In this document: in pieces, positions 10,238-20,435 of the stretch
Position numbering within the stretch: the stretch's first letter is position 1
Layout of the letters: each line of letters begins with the position of its first letter
Position numbers and translations under genes: made by a program
The notes under the pieces: model-generated
What the model was told of the DNA's origin: nothing
What the model saw: only the letters and a program-made list of their open reading frames with translations
Database searches by the model: none
NCBI GenBank assembly: GCA_003550325.1
Contig: QKWP01000357.1
Location: 96,478 to 160,477, forward strand
DNA from: Gigaspora rosea
Lineage: Eukaryota > Glomeromycota > Glomeromycetes > Diversisporales > Gigasporaceae
DNA: 64,000 nucleotides
Reading direction: 5' to 3'

Positions 10238-11784
10238 ATGCATACTTTGTATAGATCTATTAAATATGGAAAATGTGCACATTGTAATAAGAAAAATACT
10301 CAACCCGCATGGTGCTTGTCATGCGACCCTGACAAAACTACAAGATGGGCAAGTGGAAATAAGGATATTGACGATTGCATGAAAAAGTTTCAACTTAGAA
10401 CCTCTACATATGAAGATGCGATTGAATGGATTCCATTTAAAAGATTAACAGATTTAAAGAAATCGGTAAAGGAGGATTTGGATCAGTATATTCAGCACTC
10501 TGGTTGGATGGCATACGAAAAATTGATGAAGTTGATTATGTAAGAGCGCGTGAGCCATCTTGCATCGTTGCTCTTAAAACACTGGTCAACCCTGAAGAAA
10601 ACAAATTTAATTTTTTAAAAGAAGTAAGTTAATTTATTGTTTTAATGATTTATCTAATAGTGTTTGGACTAATTTATTGTTTGGACTTTTAAGTTTAAAA
10701 GTCTTATGGAATACAAATTAAACTGTAACAATTACGGAATAACTCAAAATACAAAAACCAAACTCGCAATATATGGAATAACTCAAAATACAGAGACCAA
10801 TGAATTTTTGATGGTATTTCAGCATGCTAATAACGGGAGTCTTCATAAATATTTAAGAAAAAATTTTTGTACACTTAACTGGGAAGCTAAATTGAGATTA
10901 CTTAATGATATTTCAAGAGAGTTAGATAATATTCACAATTATAAAGAATACATTCATGCAGATTTACATAGTGGCAACATTTTGCTGCAAGACGAAAAAT
11001 CTTATATGAGACCTTATATTGCAGATATAGGATTGTCTAGGAAAAAAGATAAAAGTTTTTTAGAAGGAGAGATTTATGGTGTTATGCCCTATGTTGCGCC
11101 AGAAGTATTATCAGGCGAGCAGCAGTTTACACAAGCAGCAGATAGTTATGGATTTGGTATTATTATGACAGAATTATCAAATGGACAAAGACCTTTTGAT
11201 GGTTATAATTTCGATATAGAACTTGCAGTCAAGATTTGCAAAGGATTGCGACCAGGATTTACATCTGGAACTCCAAATTGCTATATTGAATTGGCCAAGC
11301 AATGTATGGAGTCTGATCCACAAAAACGCTTCGTGCTAAAGATATTTATAAGGAAATTAATGACTGGCTTAGAAAGGTAGCTAGTTCAGATGATAATGAA
11401 ATTAAAAGACAATTTTTAGATGCTGATAAAGATATTATACCAATGCCAATATCAAAACATGCATATGAAATATATACTAGCAAAATTATTAAAACAAAAT
11501 TAATTTCAAATGCAATTCAAGGTAATTAGTTTCAAAAAATATATTAAAATTATATTATGTTATTTATTTAACAATTATTATTTACTTGCTGCTATTGATA
11601 TTTGTTTCAAGTTGATTCTGCTCAAATTAATTTTAATAATATTTTTGTAGGCTGTGAACCAGATAATGAGTTTGTACAAAAATGTATTATGAACACTGAA
11701 TTAACAGAACCTGAAATTACCATCAATAATAGCTATAAATCAGAAGCTTGTAAGGGTATAGACACAGACTTTGTATCAGTTAAA
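10238..11784 (+). pseudogene. Protein kinase gene (tyrosine-kinase-like) with single-base frameshifts
   Basis: The start region MHTLYRSIKYGKCAHCNK carries paired cysteines (CxxC and a second CxxC at CLSCDP), then the IEWIPFKRLTDLKEIGKGGFGSVYSALW glycine loop and VALK lysine. The loop is only read after shifting frame near 10457 (one A missing). An intron at 10624-10693 leads into the C-lobe. That holds HADLHSGNILL (HRD replaced by HAD, about 10952), ADIGLSRK (DFG replaced by DIG), PYVAPEVL and a GFGIIMTE helix. A second one-base loss near 11325 moves the tail ('AKDIYKEINDWLRKV') to another frame. An intron at 11522-11611 joins a linker to 11784. The Arg-to-Ala change in HRD suggests weak or no activity, though Asp and Lys remain. 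The indels may be genuine or homopolymer sequencing errors. Confidence 0.8.
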
Positions 11785-11786
11785 CC

Positions 11787-13235
11787 TTGAATTCCCCAAG
11801 GAACAGAAGCAACCGAACGAATAATTTCATTGTTAATGAACAAAAAGCTAATATCGACAAACTATTAGATTCACAACTTGTATATGCATTGGGACCTGAC
11901 TTCCAGCATGGTTATTCTGTGCCATGTATTGCCTGCTGGGTTGACAAACCTCTTGACAGAGCATCAAAGGAGCAACTTTCAGCTTTATTTGATGACCAGT
12001 CTGAAATTATTAGCCATGTAGTAGAAAAGCATAATGAAGAATCGGATGATAATGTTAAAAATAGATCTAATAGAGATTTTGATTCAAATAATGAAAGTAA
12101 TTCTGCTGACGACAATGAAAATAATAATGATAAAAATAAAGATAGTCATAGAAATAATGATAGGAGTAATAGTGACAGAAGTAATGAAAAAAGTAAAGAA
12201 AGGAATGAAAACAATAGAGAAGAAAGTAATGAAAACAATAGAGAAACAAGTGATGAAAATGGAGAAGTAAACGAATCTAATAGAAGAAATAATGAAAATA
12301 GTAAAGAAAATAAAGATAAAGATGGTGGTGGAGATGGCGATAAAAAATTCACCAGTATAAGCAGTCCATATATCCAAGTTAAGTCTGTAGCAAATGCCAA
12401 ATACGAAACAAAGTTTCAAAGCTTCACTATAAATACTATAATTAGTGCTAATATTAGCAATGAATCTAGAGAATTTCTAGAGTTTAATGTTGATTTCATT
12501 TTTTGTGGAGCTGGAAGGATGCTCAATGAAGTTTGTGAATCACTTCCAGGCTTTGTCGGTTATTATCTTGATTCTATTTCAATTGAAGTCCATCCAATCC
12601 CTAATCCAGGTTATGCAATGAATATTGTTGATGAAAAATGGCCATATAATCCACAAAACTATAATCAAGAAATAGAAATTACAGAAAATCACGAGAGAAG
12701 TTATGGTGGTCAAATAAGTGCTGAAGTGCCTTCGAAAGTTGGCTTTACAGCAAACTATGGTAGAAAAAATAATATTAGCACAAAGATAACAACAAGTAAA
12801 TGGAGAATGAGAATATTTGCAGATCCAAATGATGGAGTTCAATGGTTATATGATTATAATGATATAAAAAAGTCGGAAGTTTATAGAGAATGGCCAACTC
12901 CAAATAACCATACTGGTTATTGGTATACTAAGAAATTAGAAGGGTTTCGGATTGTTGTTATGCAGACATTATGTTGTAGTTTCAAATACGGATTCTATGC
13001 ACGTAGAAAACCAGAAATAATAAAAAAATGTCCTAAAATTTTTCATAAGCTTGAGATTACTTTCAATAATTTAACAAACTTTAATAGAGACTTTGAAGAG
13101 TTAACTAGAAAGATACATAGTGAACAAGAAGATATTATCATGAATTTTAAAGACAACAATATCTCCTCAATAAGCAAAATAGATAATGAGAATAATATGT
13201 GCATTGATCGGGAGCTTTTTTTTGACAAAAACTAG
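11787..13235 (+). CDS. C-terminal extension of the kinase gene: Asn/Glu-rich linker plus uncharacterised domain
   Basis: An open frame of 482 codons to TAG 13233-13235. The first methionine in this frame lies deep inside (AGRMLNEV). It therefore cannot be a separate gene from its 5' end, and probably joins the kinase linker through a one-base shift near 11787. Residues 1-85 are ordinary. Residues 86-185 are an N/E/S/D/K-rich low-complexity linker containing irregular repeats such as NENNREESNENNRE. Residues 190-460 form a globular part with GYYLDSISIEVHP, a glycine/serine-rich segment (GGQISAEVPSKVGFTANYG) and WRMRIFAD...WLYDY. This pattern is seen in fungal proteins of unknown function; I cannot name the family. 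The organisation implies a kinase with a sensor or effector tail. Confidence 0.65.
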   Translation: MNSPRNRSNRTNNFIVNEQKANIDKLLDSQLVYALGPDFQHGYSVPCIACWVDKPLDRASKEQLSALFDDQSEIISHVVEKHNEESDDNVKNRSNRDFDSNNESNSADDNENNNDKNKDSHRNNDRSNSDRSNEKSKERNENNREESNENNRETSDENGEVNESNRRNNENSKENKDKDGGGDGDKKFTSISSPYIQVKSVANAKYETKFQSFTINTIISANISNESREFLEFNVDFIFCGAGRMLNEVCESLPGFVGYYLDSISIEVHPIPNPGYAMNIVDEKWPYNPQNYNQEIEITENHERSYGGQISAEVPSKVGFTANYGRKNNISTKITTSKWRMRIFADPNDGVQWLYDYNDIKKSEVYREWPTPNNHTGYWYTKKLEGFRIVVMQTLCCSFKYGFYARRKPEIIKKCPKIFHKLEITFNNLTNFNRDFEELTRKIHSEQEDIIMNFKDNNISSISKIDNENNMCIDRELFFDKN

Positions 13236-13850
13236 AATGTCAAAATTCATTATTTCTGTTTATAATTATTATGAATTATATATTTAAAAGTAAATGTATA
13301 TGTTATTTCTTCTTATCATTATTTCACTAAATATTCGTATATAATAAAATAAAAATACATATGAACGATCTGGTCAGACCCAAATTTATTTGCCAATCAC
13401 AATTGAATATTATTACCAAGAAAGTTTTCTTAATCTATATCATCCATCTAATTCAGAGTTTGTACATTTATTTTTATTGGTTATTTATAAATCAAAGCTT
13501 GTATTATATATATATTTTTTTGCGTAATAAAGTTGTGATAGGCTGACTCGAATTATTCCATTTCTGATTTTAATTATGAGTGGTATCAGTATTATTTGCA
13601 TCACATCACAATTTTTCATATTGCATTTCAATTACGACATTCTCAGTAATCCGCATGATAAAAGTCGTCATTTATCGTAATTTTATGTTGTTGCATATTG
13701 TATTTTCATTAAGACATTCTTGGTCATCCATAAAATGTTTCTAAGTTACTGTATATGGAAATTTATAATTACATTATAGTTTTTTTGATTAATGTTTAAT
13801 GTATCAATATATCGCAGGTAAAAACTCTAGACCTGCTATCAATTACGGTA
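13236..13850. other. AT-rich noncoding spacer
   Basis: This is the region downstream of the kinase gene. There are several AATAAA-like sites (for example 13344-13349) but none can be assigned as the poly(A) signal. No gene or repeat is recognised. Confidence 0.4.
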
Positions 13851-14477
13851 TGATTCCCCGAAAGTTAGTTCCCCGCCAGCTACACTATATCCCTGACAGA
13901 ATGTTTCACCTACAGCACTTTTTGTTGACAGAATCTTTCCTCGACATACCATGTTTTCGACATCCCCTTTCCTTGACATTTCATATTTTCGACAAGACAT
14001 TTATCTGACATGACATATTTCTAATTTGATTTTTCTCCGACACTAAGTTTTATTGAATGCACTTTTTCCGTGATCATCACATCACGTGAAATCATACATT
14101 TGTTTACTAGCACTATCAACTCGGCCTAAATTAACTATCACCTAACCCTAATACCCTAATTTAGGCCGAGTGCTTAATCATGTGATATGATGAACACGAA
14201 TATATCACTCTACCCAATAATTATATTTCTAATCGGGGAAAGATCTTGTCGGAAAAAGATGTCGGAAACATGTCATGTCGGAAAAATATTCTTTCTGAAA
14301 TACGTCATGTCAGTAAAATGTCTTTTCGAAAATATGTCCTGTCAAGGAAAGGGGAGGTCGAAAACATGGTATGTTGAGGAAAGATTCTGTCAACAAAAAA
14401 TGCTGTAGGTGAAACATTCTGTCGGGTATATAGTGTCGGAAAAATGAGCTGGCGGGGAACTAACTTTCGGGGAATCA
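13851..14477. mobile_element. Foldback element 1 (627 bp) with telomere-like loop
   Basis: The left arm (TGATTCCCCGAAAGTTAGTT, CCCCGCCAGCT, CTGACAGAATGTTTCACC, TTGACAGAATCTTTCC, ACATACCATGTTTTCGAC and onward) is mirrored by the right arm for about 250 bp, ending CGGGGAATCA at 14477. Arms are built from irregular repeats of a TTNCCGACAT/TGACAT motif. At the centre a second hairpin, CTCGGCCTAAATTA / TAATTTAGGCCGAG, encloses CACCTAACCCTAATACCCTAA, a degenerate CCCTAA tract. It has no coding capacity. A clear target duplication was not found. Confidence 0.8.
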
Positions 14478-14560
14478 AGCAACAACCCTGCTAACATTAT
14501 ACCTGTTAATAATTCTAATAAAGATACTATATAGAAGCGTGCAGTTGTAATTGATTATTG

Positions 14561-14745
14561 CTGTTACAACTGTTTTCATAAATTCTGGGACAACTGATAA
14601 AAATATTTCGGCCGAGTTTCGATAAGTTTTTGAATTCGGTGTTATCGGAATGGATTTTCGGCATTACAGTAATTCGATAACGCCGAATTCAATTCGGCTG
14701 ATCAATTTTTACCAGTTGTCCCAGAATTATGAAAACAGCTGTAAT
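14561..14745. mobile_element. Foldback element 2 (about 185 bp)
   Basis: The left arm, TGTTACAACTGTTTTCATAA followed by TTCTGGGACAACTG and TTCGGCCGAG, pairs with the right arm ending CAGTTGTCCCAGAATTATGA and AAACAGCTGTAA. The centre contains GAATTCGGTGTTATCG and its inverse CGATAACGCCGAATTC. The whole element can fold into one long hairpin. Noncoding. Confidence 0.75.
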
Positions 14746-14829
14746 GCCGGATTATATTTAGTTCATATCGAATCATTTATGACATCCGGATGCTCTACAA
14801 ATTTTTTTGTCATAAGCCATCATACATTA

Positions 14830-14899
14830 GGCCACGTAAATTTGATTTTTCGTTTTGCATTACATGGAAACATGGAATCTGAAAATTTGGGTCAGTCGG

Positions 14900-14949
<50 letters not shown>

Positions 14950-15221
14950 ATATTCACATATAAGGTTATGCAAGGTTAATTTTTTCATTTTGCACAGGAA
15001 AGAATCAAAAAATTTGTCGGCAGTCATATTTTTTCCGTCAGTCCTACGGACAATTACGGGAAATTAAGGTCTCCTTCGGTGACATCGGATAAGAGTAACG
15101 GGAAAAATAAATGTCAAAAATTGAACAATTGCACAATTGGGATCTAAAAAAAAATAAAATTGAAAAATTAAATAAATGAGTCGGTGGGTAATACAAAACG
15201 AAAAATCAATTTTACGTGGTC
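14830..15221. mobile_element. PIF/Harbinger-like MITE (392 bp)
   Basis: About 34-bp terminal inverted repeats: left starts GGCCACGTAAATTTGATTTT, and the right complement starts GACCACGTAAAATTGATTTT; both continue CGTTTTG(C/T)ATTAC. TTA flanks each end (14827-14829 and 15222-15224), the target duplication expected for PIF/Harbinger (Tourist-type) elements, as is the GGCC start. The interior contains a 44-T homopolymer (14902-14945) and no reading frame of note. Its ends resemble those of the element at 33330-33568. Confidence 0.78.
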
Positions 15222-15929
15222 TTATATATTTGGAAATTTATATTAAAGTAAAATAGAGGAATTATGCTAAAGGGTTATATTACTAATAAAAAAAAAAAAT
15301 ACTAGTCTCAATCAAAATTACGATACATGAATGCTATGTATCACGGAATTAATAGTTTCTAGCGTTTCTAATATCTAATTCAAATTTTCACTATAGTTTA
15401 CAGTCTCATTTGGCACTTGTTATAATATAAAAACATGGAGCTATCACCATATATTGTTATTCTCCCTAAAATTCATTTATTGTATTAATTTGTAAAAGAT
15501 TTCTTTACATTTAAATAGATCTGTATTTTTAGTTAATGTGGTAAGAGTTCAATCCGTACATATAACTATTTGAATTTAATAGCATTCACTATTAACGCTA
15601 TAACTCTTATTTAGTTTTATTTTATTTACATTAGTTAACCAATGAGTGTAAAGTTCTTTATTAATAATTAAATATTGGACTATTTATGTTCATAATATCT
15701 ACTATTTCATATTGAGTTGTTTTCTTTTCTTTTGGCTTTCAATCATATAAGAGTTGCATGCAAGAAAAAAACATCCAGCTTGGTTAATTATTATAAGGGT
15801 TGCATGCAAAACAAGTATTCAAACTGATGAGTTTCAATATTATCAGAGCCGAGCGGGAAATAAAATTGACGATTACGAAACCGAACAGAAAAAAAAACTG
15901 AGGACTACAAAACAGAAACAATAAAAGCT
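15222..15929. other. AT-rich noncoding sequence
   Basis: Nothing recognised; no coding signal and no strong inverted repeat. Confidence 0.4.
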
Positions 15930-16038
15930 GATTGCGGTAATTATTTTGAATATAAAAAAGTTGATCCTGATAGTTGATTATGTAAAAAATGCCAAAAAGA
16001 GATTGAAGGATGAAAAGAATATAATGAAAAAGTTTAAG
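15930..16038 (+). pseudogene. Zinc-ribbon-like protein fragment
   Basis: The plus strand reads CGNYFEYKKVDPDS, stop, LCKKCQKEIEG, stop, KEYNEKV in one frame. The CxxC pair (LCKKC) and the preceding CG suggest a small zinc-binding motif. Both internal stops are TGA at places where a tryptophan (TGG) would fit, suggesting G-to-A decay; the tryptophans are inference. There are no flanking exons and no family name. Confidence 0.4.
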
Positions 16039-16865
16039 GAAAGAAAAATACGAAAAAGAGCAAAAGAAAGAAATCTAAACCCTCACAGTCACATTTCCCT
16101 TTGGTAATCAGAAGAATTTTTATACAGTACTTGGCAAAAGGTCATTCATTCCAAATTTTCACACCATTATCGACCGAGATTACCTTATCCCTATCAGTTA
16201 TAAATAAAGATAATTCGTGTGTTATAGTCCATGTTTTATTGCAAATTTATGGAATTTATACCTTCAATAACGAAATTATTCGGCTTACGAAATCATGTAG
16301 CAGATTCACGGAGTTTTACATATGATGAATAAAGTTTTTATAGAGTAAGGCATTAACATTAAGAACACAACATTGATATTTGACATTAAGCTATTCATAA
16401 AATGATAAAGCATTGAATATATTTTAAGCGATCTAAATGTCTTTTGTTACTTTGATTATAAATATAATCACTAAAAAATTTCGTAGATTAAAAAAAAAAA
16501 AAGCTATTTCATTTTCTGATTTTTAAATTTCCAACCAGAAATAGGACTTTTCGAACTCCCATTTATTTTCAAAATAAGTTAACTCTGAACCCCTAATAAT
16601 AATAACAATAATAAAAATAATAATAATAAAGAAAAATGCTTACTTTAGCAACGAAATTAGGAATTTCAGCATTCACCACGTAAAACAATCCATTTTCTTG
16701 AATACAGTAAATTATTTTTTACGCAAGAACTACAATTCATTTTTCGAGTTCCTGTGTTCAGTTGCTTGATGTGTTGTACCAATTAATTCATGAAACCGCT
16801 CGTAAGAAAATATAATAAGATTTAGATTGTATGATTATTTAATTGATATTTATATAATACTTGTC
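16039..16865. other. AT-rich noncoding sequence
   Basis: Contains an imperfect (AAT)n microsatellite near 16597-16630. A frame at 16101-16325 has no family features and is not called as a gene. Confidence 0.4.
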
Positions 16866-16983
16866 GGGGATGATGCTGAAATTCGGATGATCGTGATATC
16901 TAAAAGCCCCATTGGCTAATCACCCTAACCCTAACCAATCAGATGCGGTAATTTCACTATAATCCGATTTCAGCATCATCCCC
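16866..16983. mobile_element. Foldback element 3 (118 bp) with CCCTAA loop
   Basis: The left end GGGGATGATGCTGAAATTCGG and the right end (complement GGGGATGATGCTGAAATCGG) form near-perfect arms. The centre is an inner stem ATTGG / CCAAT whose loop contains CACCCTAACCCTAA, two telomere-type repeats. Noncoding. No firm target duplication was seen. Confidence 0.8.
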
Positions 16984-17105
16984 TACTATACTTATTGAAA
17001 TTTGATATTATTATTTTAGAGTACATAAACTAATTGAAGTAACAATCATATTGTATCGTTTAATTTTAATGATTTAATCTTCCCATTAACAATTTCGTCT
17101 ATATA

Positions 17106-17294
17106 CAGTCAACTCTTTCTATAACGTACGGTTGGTTCTGGCTGTTCAAAAAGTTCGCTATATAAAATTACTATGTTTTCTTGAGAAAACATAGCTCGGT
17201 TGTTTTATACTGAACTATTATAAAATTTATGAATTTTTAGTTCATTATATCCAGTGTCCATTATAGAGAGGTTCAGTATAAAGAGAGTCGACTG
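17106..17294. mobile_element. Tc1/mariner-like MITE (189 bp)
   Basis: The terminal inverted repeats are CAGTCAACTCTTTCTATA (left) and CAGTCGACTCTCTTTATA (complement of the right end). TA dinucleotides flank both ends (17104-17105, 17295-17296), the signature target duplication of Tc1/mariner. The interior has a second inverted repeat around ATGTTTTCTTGAGAAAACAT. No transposase is encoded. Confidence 0.87.
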
Positions 17295-17587
17295 TAATAT
17301 GTAAAAAAATCATTCATGATCATTACATAATACCTGTGCATTTTGACAAAAAAAAAAAAGATCGATTAAAGTAAAATAAATAAAAAAAGATCTATTAAAA
17401 GCATAATATAAAAAAAAGTTAATAGCAAATCACTAAAGCCATATGAGCAACACAATCTTACAAAATTACAGGTAAGAGCCACCCGGAAATATTCAATTTC
17501 AAGTTTGATGACTTTATCTTAAAATTAAAATTTTCCGCCAAACAAAACTTTACACATTTATAATAAATTTATACATAGCTTTTAGCA

Positions 17588-17861
17588 GGGAGCGGGTCAA
17601 AATCCCGACAAACAGAATCCCGACAGGTCATAATCCCGACAAAAAAATCCCGACAATAAAAATCCCGACAATCCCGACAACAAAGAAATCATTAAATTTA
17701 TTTGTTAGGTTAGGGTTAGCACCTGGGCTAGGGTTTGGTTTAGTTGATTTTATAGTCAAGGAAAGCTTTTTTTGATTGTCGGGATTTTTGATTGTCGGGA
17801 TTTTTTTGTCGGGATTATGACCTGTCGGGATTTTGTTTGTCGGGATTTTGACCCAAACCCC
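17588..17861. mobile_element. Foldback element 4 with AATCCCGACA repeats
   Basis: Each arm is made of about six tandem copies of AATCCCGACA with short spacers (left 17600-17685, right 17777-17852), bounded by GGGAGCGGGTC and GACCCAAACCCC. TTTTAGCA is duplicated perfectly on both sides (17580-17587 and 17862-17869), with a preceding C also shared, so the target duplication is 8-9 bp. The unpaired centre holds TTAGGTTAGGGTTAGCACC and GGGCTAGGGTTTGG, degenerate TTAGGG-type motifs. A reading frame across it on the minus strand is only a product of the repeats. Confidence 0.85.
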
Positions 17862-18584
17862 TTTTAGCATTGTATCGACTCTTGACTATTTTTAAAAAAT
17901 AGGCACATGGTATCTTAAGGGACTTATTATCATATTATTTTTTATTTCATTAAATTGAAGTAAGTGCTCCTTGTGTGAAATATGCATTTTATTTGGAGAA
18001 GTAATTTGAGCTAACCTGCTCCAAGCACACCATGCGCGTGTATGTTTTTGTATTGGATTGTGTCATATTTATTAGAAAAGAAACGCCAGGAACCAAAGAA
18101 GAATCAAGACAAGTTAGAACAGAAAGATGTTCAAATCACGGTAATAATCACTTTAGCAGCAGTAAGTTAACTCTAGCAGTAACAATAGTAACAACATCAT
18201 AATGTCGTTGTAGATACTTGCCGCCAGTGTACACTCTGGGACGCAGTAAGTTTTACTTTTTACTTTATGTTTTATTCAAAAATAGTTATTTATCATAAGG
18301 AGGATTATTGCGCATATTAGAAATAGAATGTTTAACTTAGAAAGAAAATCTAAATTTTGAAAAGAGAATACGAGTTAGAAGAATTGCCCATCTGAAAACC
18401 ACATTAGCGGCTCATTTACGATAGAATACGTAAAGAATCACGAAACAAACATAGATATATAATATTTATAAGTATTAAAAAAGCTGTATTAAAGACGAAA
18501 TTTTCTACGAAATTTTAAATCTAATTGCTCATGAATCAAGAATTTATTTGACGCATGGATGACAATAGATGACTGACGTGACGT
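17862..18584. other. Noncoding spacer
   Basis: No gene recognised. The sequence near 18195-18255 is somewhat more GC-rich and ends CGCAG/TAAGT, resembling an exon-donor junction, but no conserved coding frame could be established. Confidence 0.35.
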
Positions 18585-19102
18585 TGGGGTGTTCGATGTA
18601 CTATGTTAATCAAAACTATGTATGGTCATATAGTGAAGTTAATGAAATTTTAGATAACGTAGTAATAATTATTAAAATTCTAAATAGATCACAGTCCTAA
18701 TCGTTTGATAGTTTCGACGGAAATTTCACTGAGACCAGCATTACGTCTCTAAAAGTAAAGCTATAGTGCCATTTCTTGCCATTTCTTTTATTTAAATATG
18801 AAAAATATTAATCTACTTTTCTTTTTTTCTTTTAAAAAAAAAAATGCAAAAGGTAAAGATTTGATTTAGATTCTTTTTTAAAGAAATGGCTCTTCAGCTT
18901 TGTTTATAAAGGCATAATACAGATCTCAGCAAAATTTCATTTGAAGTTATCAAACAGTTTGGGGTTGTGCATTTATTTAAAATTTTAATAATTATGATAT
19001 TTAATTACTACCACTATGTTATCTAAAAATTCATTAATAAACTTTACTATATGACCACCATACATAGTTTGGATTTACATATATAGTACATCGAACACCC
19101 AA
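18585..19102. mobile_element. MULE-like non-autonomous element (518 bp)
   Basis: About 100-bp terminal inverted repeats: left starts TGGGGTGTTCGATGTACTAT, and the right complement starts TTGGGTGTTCGATGTACTAT. Both continue through AACTATGTATGG, GTCATATAGT and TTTTAGATAAC. The 9-bp sequence ACGTGACGT is perfectly duplicated at 18576-18584 and 19103-19111. Long inverted repeats with a 9-bp duplication are typical of Mutator-like elements. No transposase frame is present. Confidence 0.87.
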
Positions 19103-19786
19103 ACGTGACGTGGAGATTAGTTACAACACGCAGCAAAATATCGAAAAACAAGAATGAATGTCGGATTGAGAGTTGAAGGGAAGAAGGATGTATATCGATG
19201 ATAGAAACTAAAAAGCTCCGCACTTTAAAAAAAAGCTACGTAACGGAATTTAAAATTTTCTCTGAAAAGTTTTATGTTCAAAATTAGAAGTATAGTCCAT
19301 TTACTTTGTTGAAAAGTTGTAAATTATGTCGAAAAACTAGAACAATAATTTAGATATTTCGAATAATTTGGTTATATATGCATATAAATTATGGATACGA
19401 TCTAACGATTTCTATCGATCAATTCTTCTGATTATGATAATATCATTAATCTCTACAAAATAATATACACAATTTAATTATGCATTGCTATTCTGACAAA
19501 TTATTTTCTTAAATTATTTATTTGTACTCGCAAAAGAAAAAGCTATATTTTACTAAGATTTTTTATTCATTTTCTTTTCATCGTTTTAAATTTATTCTTG
19601 TCTAATCAACTATTTTTTTTTTTTTTGAAAAAATTTTCGGATTTTTTAAGTGATTGCTTGAATATTTCGTATAATCAACAATTAGGACGATAAACAAAAA
19701 AATCATTTTGGCTAAAATTGATCATTGATAGACTGTATTTTAAATTTAAGTCTGGCAACATAATTTTGTTTAGAGAAATACTAGAA
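19103..19786. other. AT-rich noncoding spacer
   Basis: No gene or repeat recognised. Confidence 0.4.
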
Positions 19787-20131
19787 ACGTGAATTACTAA
19801 TCACTACTGTAATGAACTTATTTTCTTATTTTCGATATTACAAAAAGCCATAGACCGTGATTTGAATAGTGTTTAGTAATTAGAGTTTAAAATCATCTTA
19901 TATTACATGTTAAACACATTTAAAACCGGTTTTAACATATAAAAAATGATCCAATTCAAATTGTATTAATATTATTAGATTCTTTACTGTTTTTCTTTAA
20001 AAATGGTTTAATTGTGAGTTAGGCCACTTAAAGTTGATTCTTCGGTAAACGTCACTTTCTAGGGCTCTCGGAGTAAATTAAACAAACATATAAAATGAAT
20101 AAATATGGTTAATTTCATTGGTCGATGTAAT
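19787..20131. repeat. Direct repeat, copy upstream of the transporter gene
   Basis: About 340 bp starting ACGTGAATTACTAATCA and ending TTTCATTGGTCGATGTAA. It matches 22611-22943 in the same orientation with scattered differences and small indels. Its 3' part also pairs with 20170-20235 (GATTCTTCGG / CCGAAGAATAAC). It ends about 300 bp before the transporter start codon. Confidence 0.8.
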
Positions 20132-20435
20132 CAAGTGATCGGTGAAAGTTCTCCAGCGTTTTGATTGGTTGTTCGTTTTTCGGGGAGACTTTAACTGGAG
20201 AGAAGAGTGATGTTAACCGAAGAATAACTTCGAACAGCCTTAACTCCAATAACATGACTCGCTCAGTATAGTAATTTTATATAAATTAATTTACTTTAAT
20301 GTCATACTTTCCGTTCCTGGTTTTGCACGACAATGTCTCGCAGATACATACATACAGTATATCAGTATTATAAATATGATTGATAGTGCATAAGTACAAA
20401 TAAGGTTAGGTTTCAGCCTTCGAGTAAAAAAAAAA

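Noticed and set aside
12034-12419. Several other-frame proteins over the Asn/Glu-rich region on both strands
   Set aside because: They are frame-shifted readings of low-complexity codons (AAT/GAA repeats) and have no domains.
11787-13235. Independent gene starting at 11787
   Set aside because: The frame opens at TTG and its first Met is far inside, so it needs an upstream join; it is treated as the tail of the kinase gene.
13799-14408. Short plus-strand proteins
   Set aside because: They lie in the arms of foldback element 1 and reflect its repeats.
14650-14979. Protein with a poly-Phe run
   Set aside because: It is made by the 44-T tract and a foldback element.
16101-16325. 74-codon plus-strand frame
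   Set aside because: AT-rich, no domain, no splice context; length is expected by chance.
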